Shown here: piece by piece, positions 32,521 to 41,403 of the stretch
Numbering within the stretch: position 1 is the first letter of the stretch
Layout of the letters: each line of letters opens with the position of its first letter
Source: CAIUMH01 sp963758555
Lineage (GTDB): Bacteria; Actinomycetota; Acidimicrobiia; Acidimicrobiales; RAAP-2
NCBI GenBank assembly: GCA_963758555.1
Contig: CAVWVW010000003.1
Location: 124,001-188,000 of the forward strand
Reading direction: 5' to 3'
Length of the DNA: 64,000 nt
Notes under the pieces: model-generated
What the model was told of the DNA's origin: nothing
The model's database searches: none
What the model saw: only the letters and a program-made list of their open reading frames with translations
Program-made: the position numbers and the translations under genes

Positions 32521-32991
32521 TCAGGCGCTGACGGCCTCGAGGACCTTGGCGGCATGGCCGTCAGCCTTGACGGAGTACCAGGCTCGCTCGATCTTGCCCT
32601 TCTCGTCGACGATGAAGGTCGAGCGGATGACGCCGATCACCTTCTTGCCGTACATGGTCTTCTCACCGAAGGCGCCGTAAGCCTCCATGGTGGCCTTGTC
32701 GGGATCCGAGAGGAGGGGGAAGGTCAAGCCGTACTTCGCTCGAAACGCCGTGTGCTTGGCCGCAGTGTCCGGCGAGATCCCGAGCACCACCACGTCGGAC
32801 TGCTTGAAGGCGCTCAGGTTGTCGTTGAACTGGCACGCCTCCTTCGTGCACCCGGGGGTGTCGTCACGGGGGTAGAAGTAGACGATCACCTTCTGGCCCT
32901 TGAAGTCCTTGAGCGAGACCTTGGTGCCGTCCTGGTCCTCCAGCGTGAACGCTGGCGCCTTGTCTCCTGCCTCGAGTCGTGCCATCTCCAT
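32521..32991 (-). CDS. bcp: Thiol peroxidase, Bcp/PrxQ type
   Basis: Thioredoxin-dependent peroxiredoxin that removes hydrogen peroxide and organic peroxides. 156 residues. Peroxidatic Cys48 is in DDTPGCTKEAC, with a resolving cysteine five residues on (Cys53), the Bcp-type intrahelical disulfide pair. YFYPRDDTPGC, VVLGISPD and FPLLSDPD are typical. ATGs at 32991 and 32985 are both possible, behind a GGAGG site. It converges with the membrane protein gene. Confidence 0.93.
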   Translation of the reverse strand: MEMARLEAGDKAPAFTLEDQDGTKVSLKDFKGQKVIVYFYPRDDTPGCTKEACQFNDNLSAFKQSDVVVLGISPDTAAKHTAFRAKYGLTFPLLSDPDKATMEAYGAFGEKTMYGKKVIGVIRSTFIVDEKGKIERAWYSVKADGHAAKVLEAVSA

Positions 32992-33102
32992 CAGCCTCCG
33001 CGTCGCCGTTCGTTCCGTCGTCGCCTCGATGCTACGTCGAAGGGCGGAGGCCCCGAGAAGCCCGACGGGGCGCTCTGGCGTACCGCGGCGACCTTCGGGC
33101 AG

Positions 33103-33207
33103 TACAATGGGCTCACAGGACCTCGCACTCGGCGAGGCGACCTAGGCCCATCTCCTCTTCTCAACCTGGTTGCGGGCCTGACCTGAACCCCCACAGGAAG
33201 AAGGAAG
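33103..33207 (+). promoter_or_regulatory. Promoter and structured 5' leader of the helicase gene
   Basis: TACAAT (33103-33108) is a good -10 box and would give a leader of about 93 bases, long for this window. The leader can form CCTCGC/GCGAGG and AGGCCC/GGGCCT stems before an AGGAAGAAGGAAG ribosome site. Autoregulation through leader structure is plausible for a DEAD-box helicase but not shown. Confidence 0.45.
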
Positions 33208-34491
33208 ATGACGGATCCCTCCGCTCAAAGCACCGATGAGTCGGCCGCGCCTGACGAGAGCGCCGAAGACACCTACGGCACCACGAGGACCTTCGAGTCG
33301 CTCGGCATCGTCGAGCCGCTCGTCAAGACGCTCGCCGACCAAGGCATCACCACCGCCTTCCCCATCCAGGCCATGACGATCGAAGACGCCCTCGCCGGAC
33401 GGGACGTCTGCGGCAAGGCGAAGACCGGTTCGGGCAAGACCCTCGGCTTCGGACTGCCGATGCTGCAGCGCATCGCTGCGGGACTCACCGACGACGACGG
33501 CGTGCTCCACCAGCTCCCGGGCGGTCCAGCCAGCCCCAAGGGCCTGGTGCTGCTGCCCACGCGTGAGCTCGCCGTCCAGGTCCACGAGGTGCTCAGCGAG
33601 CTCGGTCGTGCGCTCAACCTCCGCGTGGTCGCCGTCTACGGCGGTGCGGACATCGAGCGCCAGATCACGAAGCTCAAGAAGGGCTGCGAGCTCATCATCG
33701 CCACGCCGGGTCGCCTCATCGACCTCGGCGATCGGGGCGAGCTGCGCGTCGACGACCTTGACGTGCTGGTCCTTGACGAGGCCGACCGGATGGCGGACAT
33801 GGGCTTCATGCCCCAGGTCGAGTGGGTGCTCCGCCGACTGCAGGGACCACACCAGACACTCTTGTTCTCCGCCACCTTGGACGGCGCCGTCGATCGCCTG
33901 GTCTCTCGCTACCTCACCGAGCCCGTCTTCCATGAGGTGAAGTCAGACACCCAGACGGTGGCCAAGATGGTCCACCACTTCTTCAACGTCCACCAGATGG
34001 ACAAGGTCAAGGTCGCGGCGGCGATCGTCAAGAACTACGACAAGGCCCTGCTGTTCTGTCGCACCAAGCGAGGCGCTGACAAGGTCGTCGAGCAGCTCCA
34101 GGGGCTCGGCGTCCAAGCAGCCGCGATCCACGGTGACCTGCGCCAGCAGCAGCGCGAGCGTGCGCTGGCCGACTTCACGAGCGGCAAGCTCCACGTGCTC
34201 GTCGCCACCGACGTAGCCGCGAGAGGTCTCCACATCGACGGCGTCGACGTGGTCATCCACTATGACCCGCCCGAAGATCAAAAGGCGTACCTGCACCGCT
34301 CCGGTCGCACCGCTCGTGCGGGGACGGCGGGCATCGTGGTGTCGCTGCTCCTCTGGAACCAGGTCGTCGAGGCCGAGGTCAACCAGCGCCGCTTGGGCCT
34401 TCGGATCCCGATCGTCGAGATCTTCTCGAACAACCCAGTCCTGGCTGATCTCGCCGACTTCGTGCCTGACCCCGCTGATTCGGTGCTGTGA
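33208..34491 (+). CDS. DEAD-box ATP-dependent RNA helicase
   Basis: RNA remodelling helicase, RhlE/DeaD group. 427 residues. Motifs in order: Q motif (FPIQAMTI), motif I AKTGSGKT, PTRELAVQV, TPGRLIDL, DEADRMADMGF (II), FSATLD (III), then the second RecA domain with LLFCRTKRGADK, ATDVAARGLHIDGVDVVIHYD and YLHRSGRTARAG (VI). The N terminus is acidic and low in complexity; there is no long basic C-terminal tail. The stop overlaps the following deacetylase gene (GTGA). Confidence 0.93.
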   Translation: MTDPSAQSTDESAAPDESAEDTYGTTRTFESLGIVEPLVKTLADQGITTAFPIQAMTIEDALAGRDVCGKAKTGSGKTLGFGLPMLQRIAAGLTDDDGVLHQLPGGPASPKGLVLLPTRELAVQVHEVLSELGRALNLRVVAVYGGADIERQITKLKKGCELIIATPGRLIDLGDRGELRVDDLDVLVLDEADRMADMGFMPQVEWVLRRLQGPHQTLLFSATLDGAVDRLVSRYLTEPVFHEVKSDTQTVAKMVHHFFNVHQMDKVKVAAAIVKNYDKALLFCRTKRGADKVVEQLQGLGVQAAAIHGDLRQQQRERALADFTSGKLHVLVATDVAARGLHIDGVDVVIHYDPPEDQKAYLHRSGRTARAGTAGIVVSLLLWNQVVEAEVNQRRLGLRIPIVEIFSNNPVLADLADFVPDPADSVL

Positions 34492-35255
34492 GCGCCAAGA
34501 AGCTCGAGCCCTCAGCAGCTCCCTCGATCCGGGTCGTCGACCCGTCAGAGGGTGTGACCAAGGTCCTCGTCGTGACGGCCCATCCTGATGACGTCGACTT
34601 CGGTGCCGGTGGCACCGTCGCTCGGCTGACCGATGCCGGCGTGGAGGTCGTCTACTGCCTCGTCACCGACGGTGACGCAGGTGGCTCCGATCGCTCGACG
34701 ACCGCAGACCAGCGAGCAGAGATCCGTCGGGCCGAGCAGACCGCGGCGGCCCACGTCCTCGGCGTGAGCGAGCTGCACTTCTTGGGGCACCTCGACGGCA
34801 GCGTCACCTATTCGATGGGCCTGCGTCGAGACATCTCGAGGATCATCCGGCTCGTCAGGCCCGACCGGGTGATCACTCAGAGCCCCGAGCGCAACTTCGA
34901 CCGGATCTACGCGAGCCACCCCGATCACCTCGCCACCGGCGAGGCAGCGATGGCCGCCGTCTACCCCGACGCGCGCAACGTGTTCGCCTTCCCCGAGCTC
35001 GTCGACGCCGAGGGCTTAGAGCCGCACTCGGTTCCCGAGCTCTGGCTCATGGCCGCCACCGACGCCAACGTCGCCGTCGAGACCACCGACGTCATCGACC
35101 GCAAGATCAAGGCGCTTCACTGCCACGCCAGCCAGCTGGGCGAAGGCGGGGACATCAGTGAGCGGATCATCGAGTGGGGTCGCGGCACGGCGAAGGCGGT
35201 CGGCCTCACCAAGAAGCGGACCGCCGAGGTCTTCCGCGTCGTCGACACGCGCTGA
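34488..35255 (+). CDS. PIG-L/LmbE-family deacetylase
   Basis: Zinc-dependent N-acetylglucosaminyl-type deacetylase. 255 residues. The metal site is VVTAHPDDVDFGAGGT, with SHPDHLATGEA as the distal histidine block. This family includes MshB and Mca of mycothiol metabolism and many GlcNAc deacetylases; the short length and lack of mycothiol neighbours do not settle the substrate. GTG start inside the helicase stop, so it is co-transcribed with the helicase. Confidence 0.87.
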   Translation: MSAKKLEPSAAPSIRVVDPSEGVTKVLVVTAHPDDVDFGAGGTVARLTDAGVEVVYCLVTDGDAGGSDRSTTADQRAEIRRAEQTAAAHVLGVSELHFLGHLDGSVTYSMGLRRDISRIIRLVRPDRVITQSPERNFDRIYASHPDHLATGEAAMAAVYPDARNVFAFPELVDAEGLEPHSVPELWLMAATDANVAVETTDVIDRKIKALHCHASQLGEGGDISERIIEWGRGTAKAVGLTKKRTAEVFRVVDTR

Positions 35256-35276
35256 GACGAGCGCCCTCGAGAGCCC

Positions 35277-37967
35277 CTACTGGCTGGCGAGCTGGCGAAG
35301 CACGAAGGGCAGCACGCCGCCATGGCGGTAGAACTCGGCCTCGGTGGGCGTGTCGATGCGCAGCTTGGCATCGAAGCTGATCACGGAGCCGTCGTCCTTG
35401 GTGGCGGTCACCGCGACGGTCGAGGGGACCTCGCCGTCGTTGAGCGGCGTGAGGCCCCGGATGGTGAAGACCTCGTGGCCGTCGAGGCCGAGAGTGTCGG
35501 CCGACTCGCCCTCGGGGAACTCGAGGGGGAGCACGCCCATGCCCACGAGGTTTTGGCGGTGGATCCGCTCGAAGCTCTCGACGATCACCGCTCGCACACC
35601 AAGGAGCTTGGTGCCCTTCGCTGCCCAGTCCCGACTCGACCCTGAGCCGTACTCGGTGCCCGCCAGGATGACGAGTGGGGTCTCCTCGCGCTCATAGGCC
35701 ACCGATGCCTCGTAGATGGAGGTCTCCCCTCCGTCGGGGAGCAGGGTGGTCACGCCACCTTCGGTGCCGGGGGCGAGCTGGTTGCGAAGCCGCACGTTGG
35801 CGAAGGTGCCTCGCACCATGACCTCGTGGTTGCCTCGCCTGGTCCCGTAGGAGTTGAAGTCCGGGACGCTCACGCCATGATCGAGCAGGTAGCGACCGGC
35901 CGGGACGTTGGTCCTGATGGAGCCAGCGGGCGAGATGTGGTCGGTCGTCACCGAGTTGCCGAGCTTGGCGAGGACCCGAGCTCCCTCGACGTCGATGATC
36001 TGCGAGGGCTCGGCGGTCACGTTCTCGAGGAAGGTCGGGCGCCTCACGTAGGTCGATGCTTCGTCCCAGGAGAAGGTCTCTCCTTGGGCGACGGAGACGG
36101 CCTGCCAGCGCTCGTCACCGTCGTAAGCCGCACCGTAGCGATCAGAGAACATCTGCGGGGTGAGCGAGCGGTGGATGGTGGCGGCCACCTCGGCGTCGCT
36201 CGGCCACAGGTCAGAGAGCATCACGTCGTTGCCCTCGGCGTCGGTCCCGAGCGGCTCGCTGGTCAGGTCGATGTCGACGGTCCCTGCCAGGGCGTAGGCC
36301 ACGACCAGCGGAGGGGAGGTGAGGTAGTTCTGCTTCACGTCAGGGTGGATCCGACCTTCGAAGTTGCGGTTCCCCGAGAGCACCGAGACCACCGTGGCGT
36401 CGTGCTCGGCCACCGCTTCGCTCACGCCAGGAAGCAGTGGCCCTGAGTTCCCGATGCAGGTCGTGCAGCCGTAGCCGACGAGGTAGAACCCGATCGCCTC
36501 GAGCGGCTCGACGAGCTCCGCACGCTCGAGGTAGTCCATCACGACGCGACTGCCAGGGGCCAGCGAGGTCTTGACCCAGGGCTTCGGCTTCAAGCCGCGC
36601 TCGGCGGCCGCCTTGGCCACGAGGCCAGCGGCCACCATGACCGACGGGTTCGACGTGTTGGTGCACGAGGTGATCGCCGCGACAGCCACGGCGCCGTCAC
36701 GCATGCCGGCGGCAGCCCCGTCGCCGTCACGACTCTCAGGCTCGTGGTCGAGTGCCACACGGAAGGCGTCGCGCACGCGGCCCAGCGAGACGCGGTCTTG
36801 GGGCCGAGACGGTCCAGCCAGCGTCGGCTCGACCGTGGCGAGGTCGAGCTCGACGTACTCGGAGAAGACCGGCTCGGTGCTCTGCGCGTCGTACCAGAGG
36901 CCTTGGGCCTTGGCGTAGGTCTCGACGAGGTCCAGCTGCTCGGCGGGGCGACCTGTGAAGGCGAGGTAGTCGATGGTGACTTGGTCGATCGGGAAGATCG
37001 TGCAGGTGGCCCCGTACTCCGGGCTCATGTTGGCGATCGTGGCGCGTGTCTCGAGGCTCAGCTCGGCGACGCCGGGTCCGTAGGCCTCGACGAACTTGCC
37101 GACCACGCCTTGCTTGCGGAGCAGCTCGGTGATGTAGAGCACCACGTCGGTGGCGGTCACACCCTCGCGCGTCGATCCGATGAGCTTGAGTCCCACCACG
37201 GGAGGCAGGAGCATCGTGGTGGGCTGACCCACCATGGCAGCCTCGGCTTCGATGCCGCCGACGCCCCAGCCGAGCACCCCCAGGCAGTTGACCATCGTGG
37301 TGTGCGAGTCGGTGCCGACCACCATGTCGGGGTAGGCGACGCCGTCGCGCTCGAAGATGACCCGAGCGAGGTGCTCGATGTTGACCTGGTGGCAGATCCC
37401 GACGCCAGGGGGCACCACCCGGAAGCCTTCGAAGGAGCTCTGGGCCCAGCGCAGCAGCTGGTAGCGCTCGAGGTTGCGCTGGTACTCGATAGCTACGTTC
37501 TCGTCATAGGAGGCGTCTTCCCCGGAACGCTCGACGATCACCGAGTGGTCCACGACCAGCTCGACGGGGATGAGCGGGTTGATGGTCGACGCCGTGCCGC
37601 CGAGCTCGGCGACGACGTCGCGCATCGCGGCGAGGTCGACCACGGCCGCCACCCCGGTGAGATCCTGCATGAGGACCCTCGCCGGCATCGGTGCGATGGC
37701 CTCGTCGTCGCCTGCTCCCTCGCCATGGCTCTCAGGGTGCTCGCCCCACTTGGCCACGGTGGCGATCATCTCGGCGGTCACCTCGACGCCGTCTTCACGG
37801 CGCAGCTGGTTCTCCAAGAGGATTTTGATTGAATAGGGAAGCCGGTCGATCGCTCCGAGCTGCTGCACCCCTGGTGTGGTGAGGGAGAAGTACTCGAGCT
37901 CTTTGTCGCCGACCGTGAGGCTCGAGCGAGAACCGAAGCTGTCTGGGTGCGTGGAGGAGATCGCCAT
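35277..37967 (-). CDS. acnA: Aconitate hydratase A
   Basis: [4Fe-4S] TCA-cycle enzyme isomerising citrate to isocitrate. 896 residues, the normal AcnA length. Cluster cysteines: ITSCTNTSNPSV and GYGCTTCIGNSGPL. The swivel domain near the C terminus carries GTEYGSGSSRDWAAKG. A TAGGCT box ends 6 bases before the ATG at 37967, so translation is probably leaderless. It is divergent from fmdB. Other AcnA-family members (for example 2-methylisocitrate dehydratases) are less likely at this length and motif set. Confidence 0.95.
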   Translation of the reverse strand: MAISSTHPDSFGSRSSLTVGDKELEYFSLTTPGVQQLGAIDRLPYSIKILLENQLRREDGVEVTAEMIATVAKWGEHPESHGEGAGDDEAIAPMPARVLMQDLTGVAAVVDLAAMRDVVAELGGTASTINPLIPVELVVDHSVIVERSGEDASYDENVAIEYQRNLERYQLLRWAQSSFEGFRVVPPGVGICHQVNIEHLARVIFERDGVAYPDMVVGTDSHTTMVNCLGVLGWGVGGIEAEAAMVGQPTTMLLPPVVGLKLIGSTREGVTATDVVLYITELLRKQGVVGKFVEAYGPGVAELSLETRATIANMSPEYGATCTIFPIDQVTIDYLAFTGRPAEQLDLVETYAKAQGLWYDAQSTEPVFSEYVELDLATVEPTLAGPSRPQDRVSLGRVRDAFRVALDHEPESRDGDGAAAGMRDGAVAVAAITSCTNTSNPSVMVAAGLVAKAAAERGLKPKPWVKTSLAPGSRVVMDYLERAELVEPLEAIGFYLVGYGCTTCIGNSGPLLPGVSEAVAEHDATVVSVLSGNRNFEGRIHPDVKQNYLTSPPLVVAYALAGTVDIDLTSEPLGTDAEGNDVMLSDLWPSDAEVAATIHRSLTPQMFSDRYGAAYDGDERWQAVSVAQGETFSWDEASTYVRRPTFLENVTAEPSQIIDVEGARVLAKLGNSVTTDHISPAGSIRTNVPAGRYLLDHGVSVPDFNSYGTRRGNHEVMVRGTFANVRLRNQLAPGTEGGVTTLLPDGGETSIYEASVAYEREETPLVILAGTEYGSGSSRDWAAKGTKLLGVRAVIVESFERIHRQNLVGMGVLPLEFPEGESADTLGLDGHEVFTIRGLTPLNDGEVPSTVAVTATKDDGSVISFDAKLRIDTPTEAEFYRHGGVLPFVLRQLASQ

Positions 37968-37973
37968 CTCCCC

Positions 37974-38062
37974 AGCCTAGGACGCGATGAGACGCCTCCC
38001 TTCTGGGTCGAGACCAGCGAGGACTCGCTACCATTCGGAAGACGACACCGAGCTCAGGAGGA
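37974..38062. promoter_or_regulatory. Divergent promoters between acnA and fmdB
   Basis: Leftward: TAGGCT (complement of 37974-37979), 6 bases to the acnA ATG. Rightward: TACCAT (38029-38034), with a leader of about 25 bases carrying AGGAGGA (38056-38062) before the fmdB GTG. Confidence 0.5.
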
Positions 38063-38066
38063 CGCT

Positions 38067-38282
38067 GTGCCGCGCTATGACTACAGGTGCACCACCTGCG
38101 AGGCGGTCTACGAGTTGAGTCGCCCGATGAGCGATGCCGACGCCGCGTCGACCTGTCCCCAAGGCCACGAGGGGGCGGTTCGCCTCCTCGCCGTCTTCGC
38201 CACCACCGGCGGGGCAACGCCAGAGCGTGCCGCGCCTCCGGCCTCAGCTGGAGGGTGCTGCGGTGGAGGCTGTTGCAGCTAG
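38067..38282 (+). CDS. FmdB-type zinc-ribbon protein
   Basis: 71 residues. N-terminal zinc ribbon (YDYRCTTCEAVYEL, then CPQGHEGAVRLL with Cys/His ligands) as in FmdB regulatory-type proteins, followed by an Ala/Pro linker and a cysteine-rich tail (GGCCGGGCCS). The role is unknown; small proteins of this kind are common beside housekeeping genes. The GTG at 38067 follows AGGAGGA. argS begins 46 bases later. Confidence 0.8.
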   Translation: MPRYDYRCTTCEAVYELSRPMSDADAASTCPQGHEGAVRLLAVFATTGGATPERAAPPASAGGCCGGGCCS

Positions 38283-38327
38283 ATCATCTCGGTGGGCCCA
38301 CGTGGCCCACAATGGCAAGATGGCCCG

Positions 38328-40037
38328 ATGCCACCGCTGACCGATCGGCTGCTCGACGTCCTGCAACCGGCCTTCGACACTCTTGAGGTGGGTGCCGACC
38401 CCGTCCTTCGGGCGTCGGATCGTGCGGACTTCCAGGTCAACGGGGTGATGGGCCTGGCCAAGCGGCTTGGTCGTCCGCCGAGAGAGGTGGCCGATGAGAT
38501 CGTCGCTGCCGCTCAGCTCGACGCACTGGTCTCGACGGTCCAGATCGCCGGACCGGGGTTCATCAACCTGACGGTCTCCGAGCAAGCCCTCATCGATCAG
38601 CTCGATGAGATGGGCGCAGAGGCCACCCTCGGGATCCCGGTGGACCCTGATGCTGGCGTGGTCGTCGTCGATTACTCAGCACCCAACGTGGCCAAGGAGA
38701 TGCACGTCGGCCACCTGCGGTCGACGGTGATCGGGGACGCGCTCTGTCGGTTGCTCGACGCCACGGGTTCAACCGTGATCCGACGCAACCACGTCGGTGA
38801 CTGGGGCACGCCCTTCGGCATGCTCATCGAGCATCTGATCGACCTCGGCGAGGCCGAGGCGGTGGCCGGTCTCTCGATGGGGGACCTCAACGGCTTCTAC
38901 GCCCAGGCGCGCCGCAAGTTCGACGCCGATGAGGTGTTCCAAGAGCGCAGCCGTCAGCGAGTGGTCGCTCTCCAAGGCGGCGATGAGGAGACCCTTCGCT
39001 TCTGGAGGATCCTGGTGGCGGAGTCCGTCACCTACTTCGACGCCGTCTACCGGGAGCTCGGTGTGCAGCTCGACGAGGCCGACGTCGTCGGTGAGTCCTC
39101 GTACAACGCTCTGCTCGACGGGGTCGTCTCCGATCTCGACGCGGCAGGTCTCCTGGTCGAGTCCGACGGGGCGGCTTGCGTCTTCCCGCCTGGGTTCACC
39201 AACCGCGAGGGCGAGCCGCTGCCGCTGATCGTGCGCAAATCTGATGAGGGCTACGGCTACGCGGCAACCGACCTCGCCGCGATCAGGGACCGGATCGACA
39301 CCTTGGGCGCTGATCGGATCCTCTACGTGGTCGGCGCGCCGCAGGCCCAGCACCTCGAGATGTGCTTCGCGGTGGCCCGCATGGCCGGCTGGCTGCCGGA
39401 GGGCACAGAAGCCGTCCACGTGGCCTTCGGCTCCGTGCTCGGCGCAGACCGCAAGATGTTCAAGTCCCGCGAGGGTGACACGGTCAAGCTCAAGGACCTG
39501 TTGGACGAAGGCGTCGAGCGCGCCCGCTCGGCGCTGGCCGAACGCGGTGCCACCGAGGACCTCGAGGTCATCGCTCGCCAGGTGGCGATGGGGGCGATCA
39601 AGTTCGCTGACCTCTCGACTGATCGTCAGCGCGACTACATCTTCGAGTGGGACCGCATGCTGGCCTTCGAAGGGGCCACGGGTCCCTACCTCCAGTACGC
39701 GCACGCCCGGATCTGCTCGATCTTCCGTCGGGCCGACGCCTCGGCCCGACCGGGAGCGGTGCGCCTCGTGGAGCCGGCCGAGCGGGCGCTCGGCCGTCAT
39801 CTCGTTGCCCTCCCCGACGCGGTCGAGGCCACCCTCGAGTCGCTCAGCCCGTCGAAGCTCTGCACCTACCTCTACGAGCTCGCCCAGCGGTACACGACCT
39901 TCTACGAGTCCTGCCCCGTGCTCAAGGCGTCCGAGCCATGGCTGATCGCCAGCCGGCTCACCCTCTGTCAGCTGACCGCGGCCACCTTGGAGCTCGGCCT
40001 GGGCCTCCTTGGCATCGAGGCACCCGAGCGCATGTGA
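38328..40037 (+). CDS. argS: Arginyl-tRNA synthetase
   Basis: Class I aminoacyl-tRNA synthetase. 569 residues. The HIGH motif reads HVGH (APNVAKEMHVGHLRST), and a KMSKS-like KMFKSREGDTVKL is present, followed by the DALR anticodon-binding domain ending in LGIEAPERM. The first residues (PLTDRLLDVLQPAF) begin the N-terminal Add-1 domain. ATG 38328 is preferred because the family begins there. It is not adjacent to lysA, which often follows argS in actinobacteria and lies 18 kb away here. The window's tRNA-Arg(CCG) is a substrate. Confidence 0.95.
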   Translation: MPPLTDRLLDVLQPAFDTLEVGADPVLRASDRADFQVNGVMGLAKRLGRPPREVADEIVAAAQLDALVSTVQIAGPGFINLTVSEQALIDQLDEMGAEATLGIPVDPDAGVVVVDYSAPNVAKEMHVGHLRSTVIGDALCRLLDATGSTVIRRNHVGDWGTPFGMLIEHLIDLGEAEAVAGLSMGDLNGFYAQARRKFDADEVFQERSRQRVVALQGGDEETLRFWRILVAESVTYFDAVYRELGVQLDEADVVGESSYNALLDGVVSDLDAAGLLVESDGAACVFPPGFTNREGEPLPLIVRKSDEGYGYAATDLAAIRDRIDTLGADRILYVVGAPQAQHLEMCFAVARMAGWLPEGTEAVHVAFGSVLGADRKMFKSREGDTVKLKDLLDEGVERARSALAERGATEDLEVIARQVAMGAIKFADLSTDRQRDYIFEWDRMLAFEGATGPYLQYAHARICSIFRRADASARPGAVRLVEPAERALGRHLVALPDAVEATLESLSPSKLCTYLYELAQRYTTFYESCPVLKASEPWLIASRLTLCQLTAATLELGLGLLGIEAPERM

Positions 40038-40040
40038 GAT

Positions 40041-40072
40041 GACGCCTCGGCGCCTGATCGGCCGGGCGCGTC
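40041..40072 (+). terminator. Hairpin after argS
   Basis: GACGC (40041-40045) pairs with GCGTC (40068-40072), with further GC pairs inside. It begins 3 bases after the argS stop. Confidence 0.35.
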
Positions 40073-40151
40073 GGCGGTAGGGTCGGCTCGGGTCGAGAGC
40101 GCAGCCGCTGGTGGATGCGACGAAGGACTGCTTGGAAGAGGGAGGGCCCCG

Positions 40152-41403
40152 ATGAAGGTACGCGCAGCGGTCTGCACGGGGCTTGAGCAGCCGTGGACCA
40201 CCGAGGAGATCGACATCGACGACCCTCACGCTCACGAAGTGCTCGTCACGATGGCCTACGCAGGCATGTGCCAGTCCGACGAGCACCTCCGCTCTGGCGA
40301 CCTGGCCGCTGACGAAGGCACCTTGGCCGTCTTGGGTGTCTCGTCGATGTTCCCGGTGATCGGTGGCCATGAAGGAGCGGGCATCGTCGAGGCTGTCGGT
40401 CCCGAGGTGAACGCCCTGGCGCCAGGCGACCACGTGGCGATGTCGTTCATCCCCGCGTGCGGCGTGTGCCACTGGTGCGCGTCGGGACGACAGCACCTCT
40501 GTGACCTGGGTCTCTACACCTTGGTCGGTCCCATGTTCTCTGACTTCACCTGGCGGCATCATCTGGCGGGCGAGCCGCTCAACCGGATGACGCAGCTCGG
40601 GACCTTCTCGGAGCAGATCGTGGTCAACGAGGCCTCTCTGGTGAAGATCGGACCGGACGATGCCTTGCATGCGGCGGCGCTCATCAGCTGCGGGCTCTCG
40701 ACGGGCTTCGGCTCGGCAGTCGATCGAGCCAAAGTCGCTCCGGGCGAGGTGGTCGTGGTGGTCGGGGCGGGTGGCGTGGGATCGGGAGCGATCCAGGGCG
40801 CCCGCCTGGCTGGCGCCGAGCGCGATCGTGGTGGTCGATCCGATCCAGTCGAAGATCGAGCGGGCCCGCAAGATCGGCGCCACCCACGGGGTGGGTGACC
40901 TTGGCGATGCTCGGATGCTCGTGGCCGAGCTGAGCGACGGCCGAATGGCCGACGTGGTGATCTTGACCCCGACCACCCTCACCGGCGACCTGATCGCCCC
41001 GGCCTGTGCCGTGGGGTCCAAGGACGCTCGGATCGTGGCCACGGCCATCGCTCCCATGGACCAGCGCAGCGTCGAGCTCGACCTGTTCAGCTTGTCGATG
41101 TTCAACCAGACGCTGATGGGCACGGTCTTCGGCTCGATGAGCCCCCGGGTCCAGATCCCGAGGCTGCTCAAGCTCTACGCGCAGGGCCACCTCGAGGTCG
41201 ATGAGCTGATCACCCAGCGCTACTCCCTCGACCAGGTCCAAGCGGGCTACGACGATCTCGCAGCGGGCAAGAACGTCCGAGGGATCGTCGACTTTGGTCT
41301 CGCGCGTCTGAGGGTTGGCTGGATCGAGTGCGCGACCATGACGGTGGTGCTGAACACGACCGCCGCTCGACGTCGGCGACGAACCGAGGAGAGAGCGACG
41401 TGA
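40152..41403 (+). CDS. NDMA-dependent (mycofactocin-type) zinc alcohol dehydrogenase, one frameshift
   Basis: Medium-chain zinc dehydrogenase. N-terminal catalytic zinc region (MCQSDEHLRSGD, GGHEGAGIVEAVGP), structural zinc block CGVCHWCASGRQHLC and NAD-binding VVVVGAGGVGSGAIQGARLAGA. It matches the class III-like NDMA-dependent family that travels with mycofactocin genes, whose NADH stays enzyme-bound and needs an external acceptor. The frame shifts at about 40815-40830, where LAGA should run into SAIVVVDPIQSK. About 35 residues follow the family's usual C-terminal GKNVRGIVDF, so another small error may hide the true stop. The mft genes lie 10 kb downstream. Confidence 0.85.

Noticed and set aside
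38769..41171. An 800-codon open frame on the minus strand across argS and the alcohol dehydrogenase
   Set aside because: It is antisense to two clearly conserved genes, has no recognisable motif and reflects GC-rich third positions.
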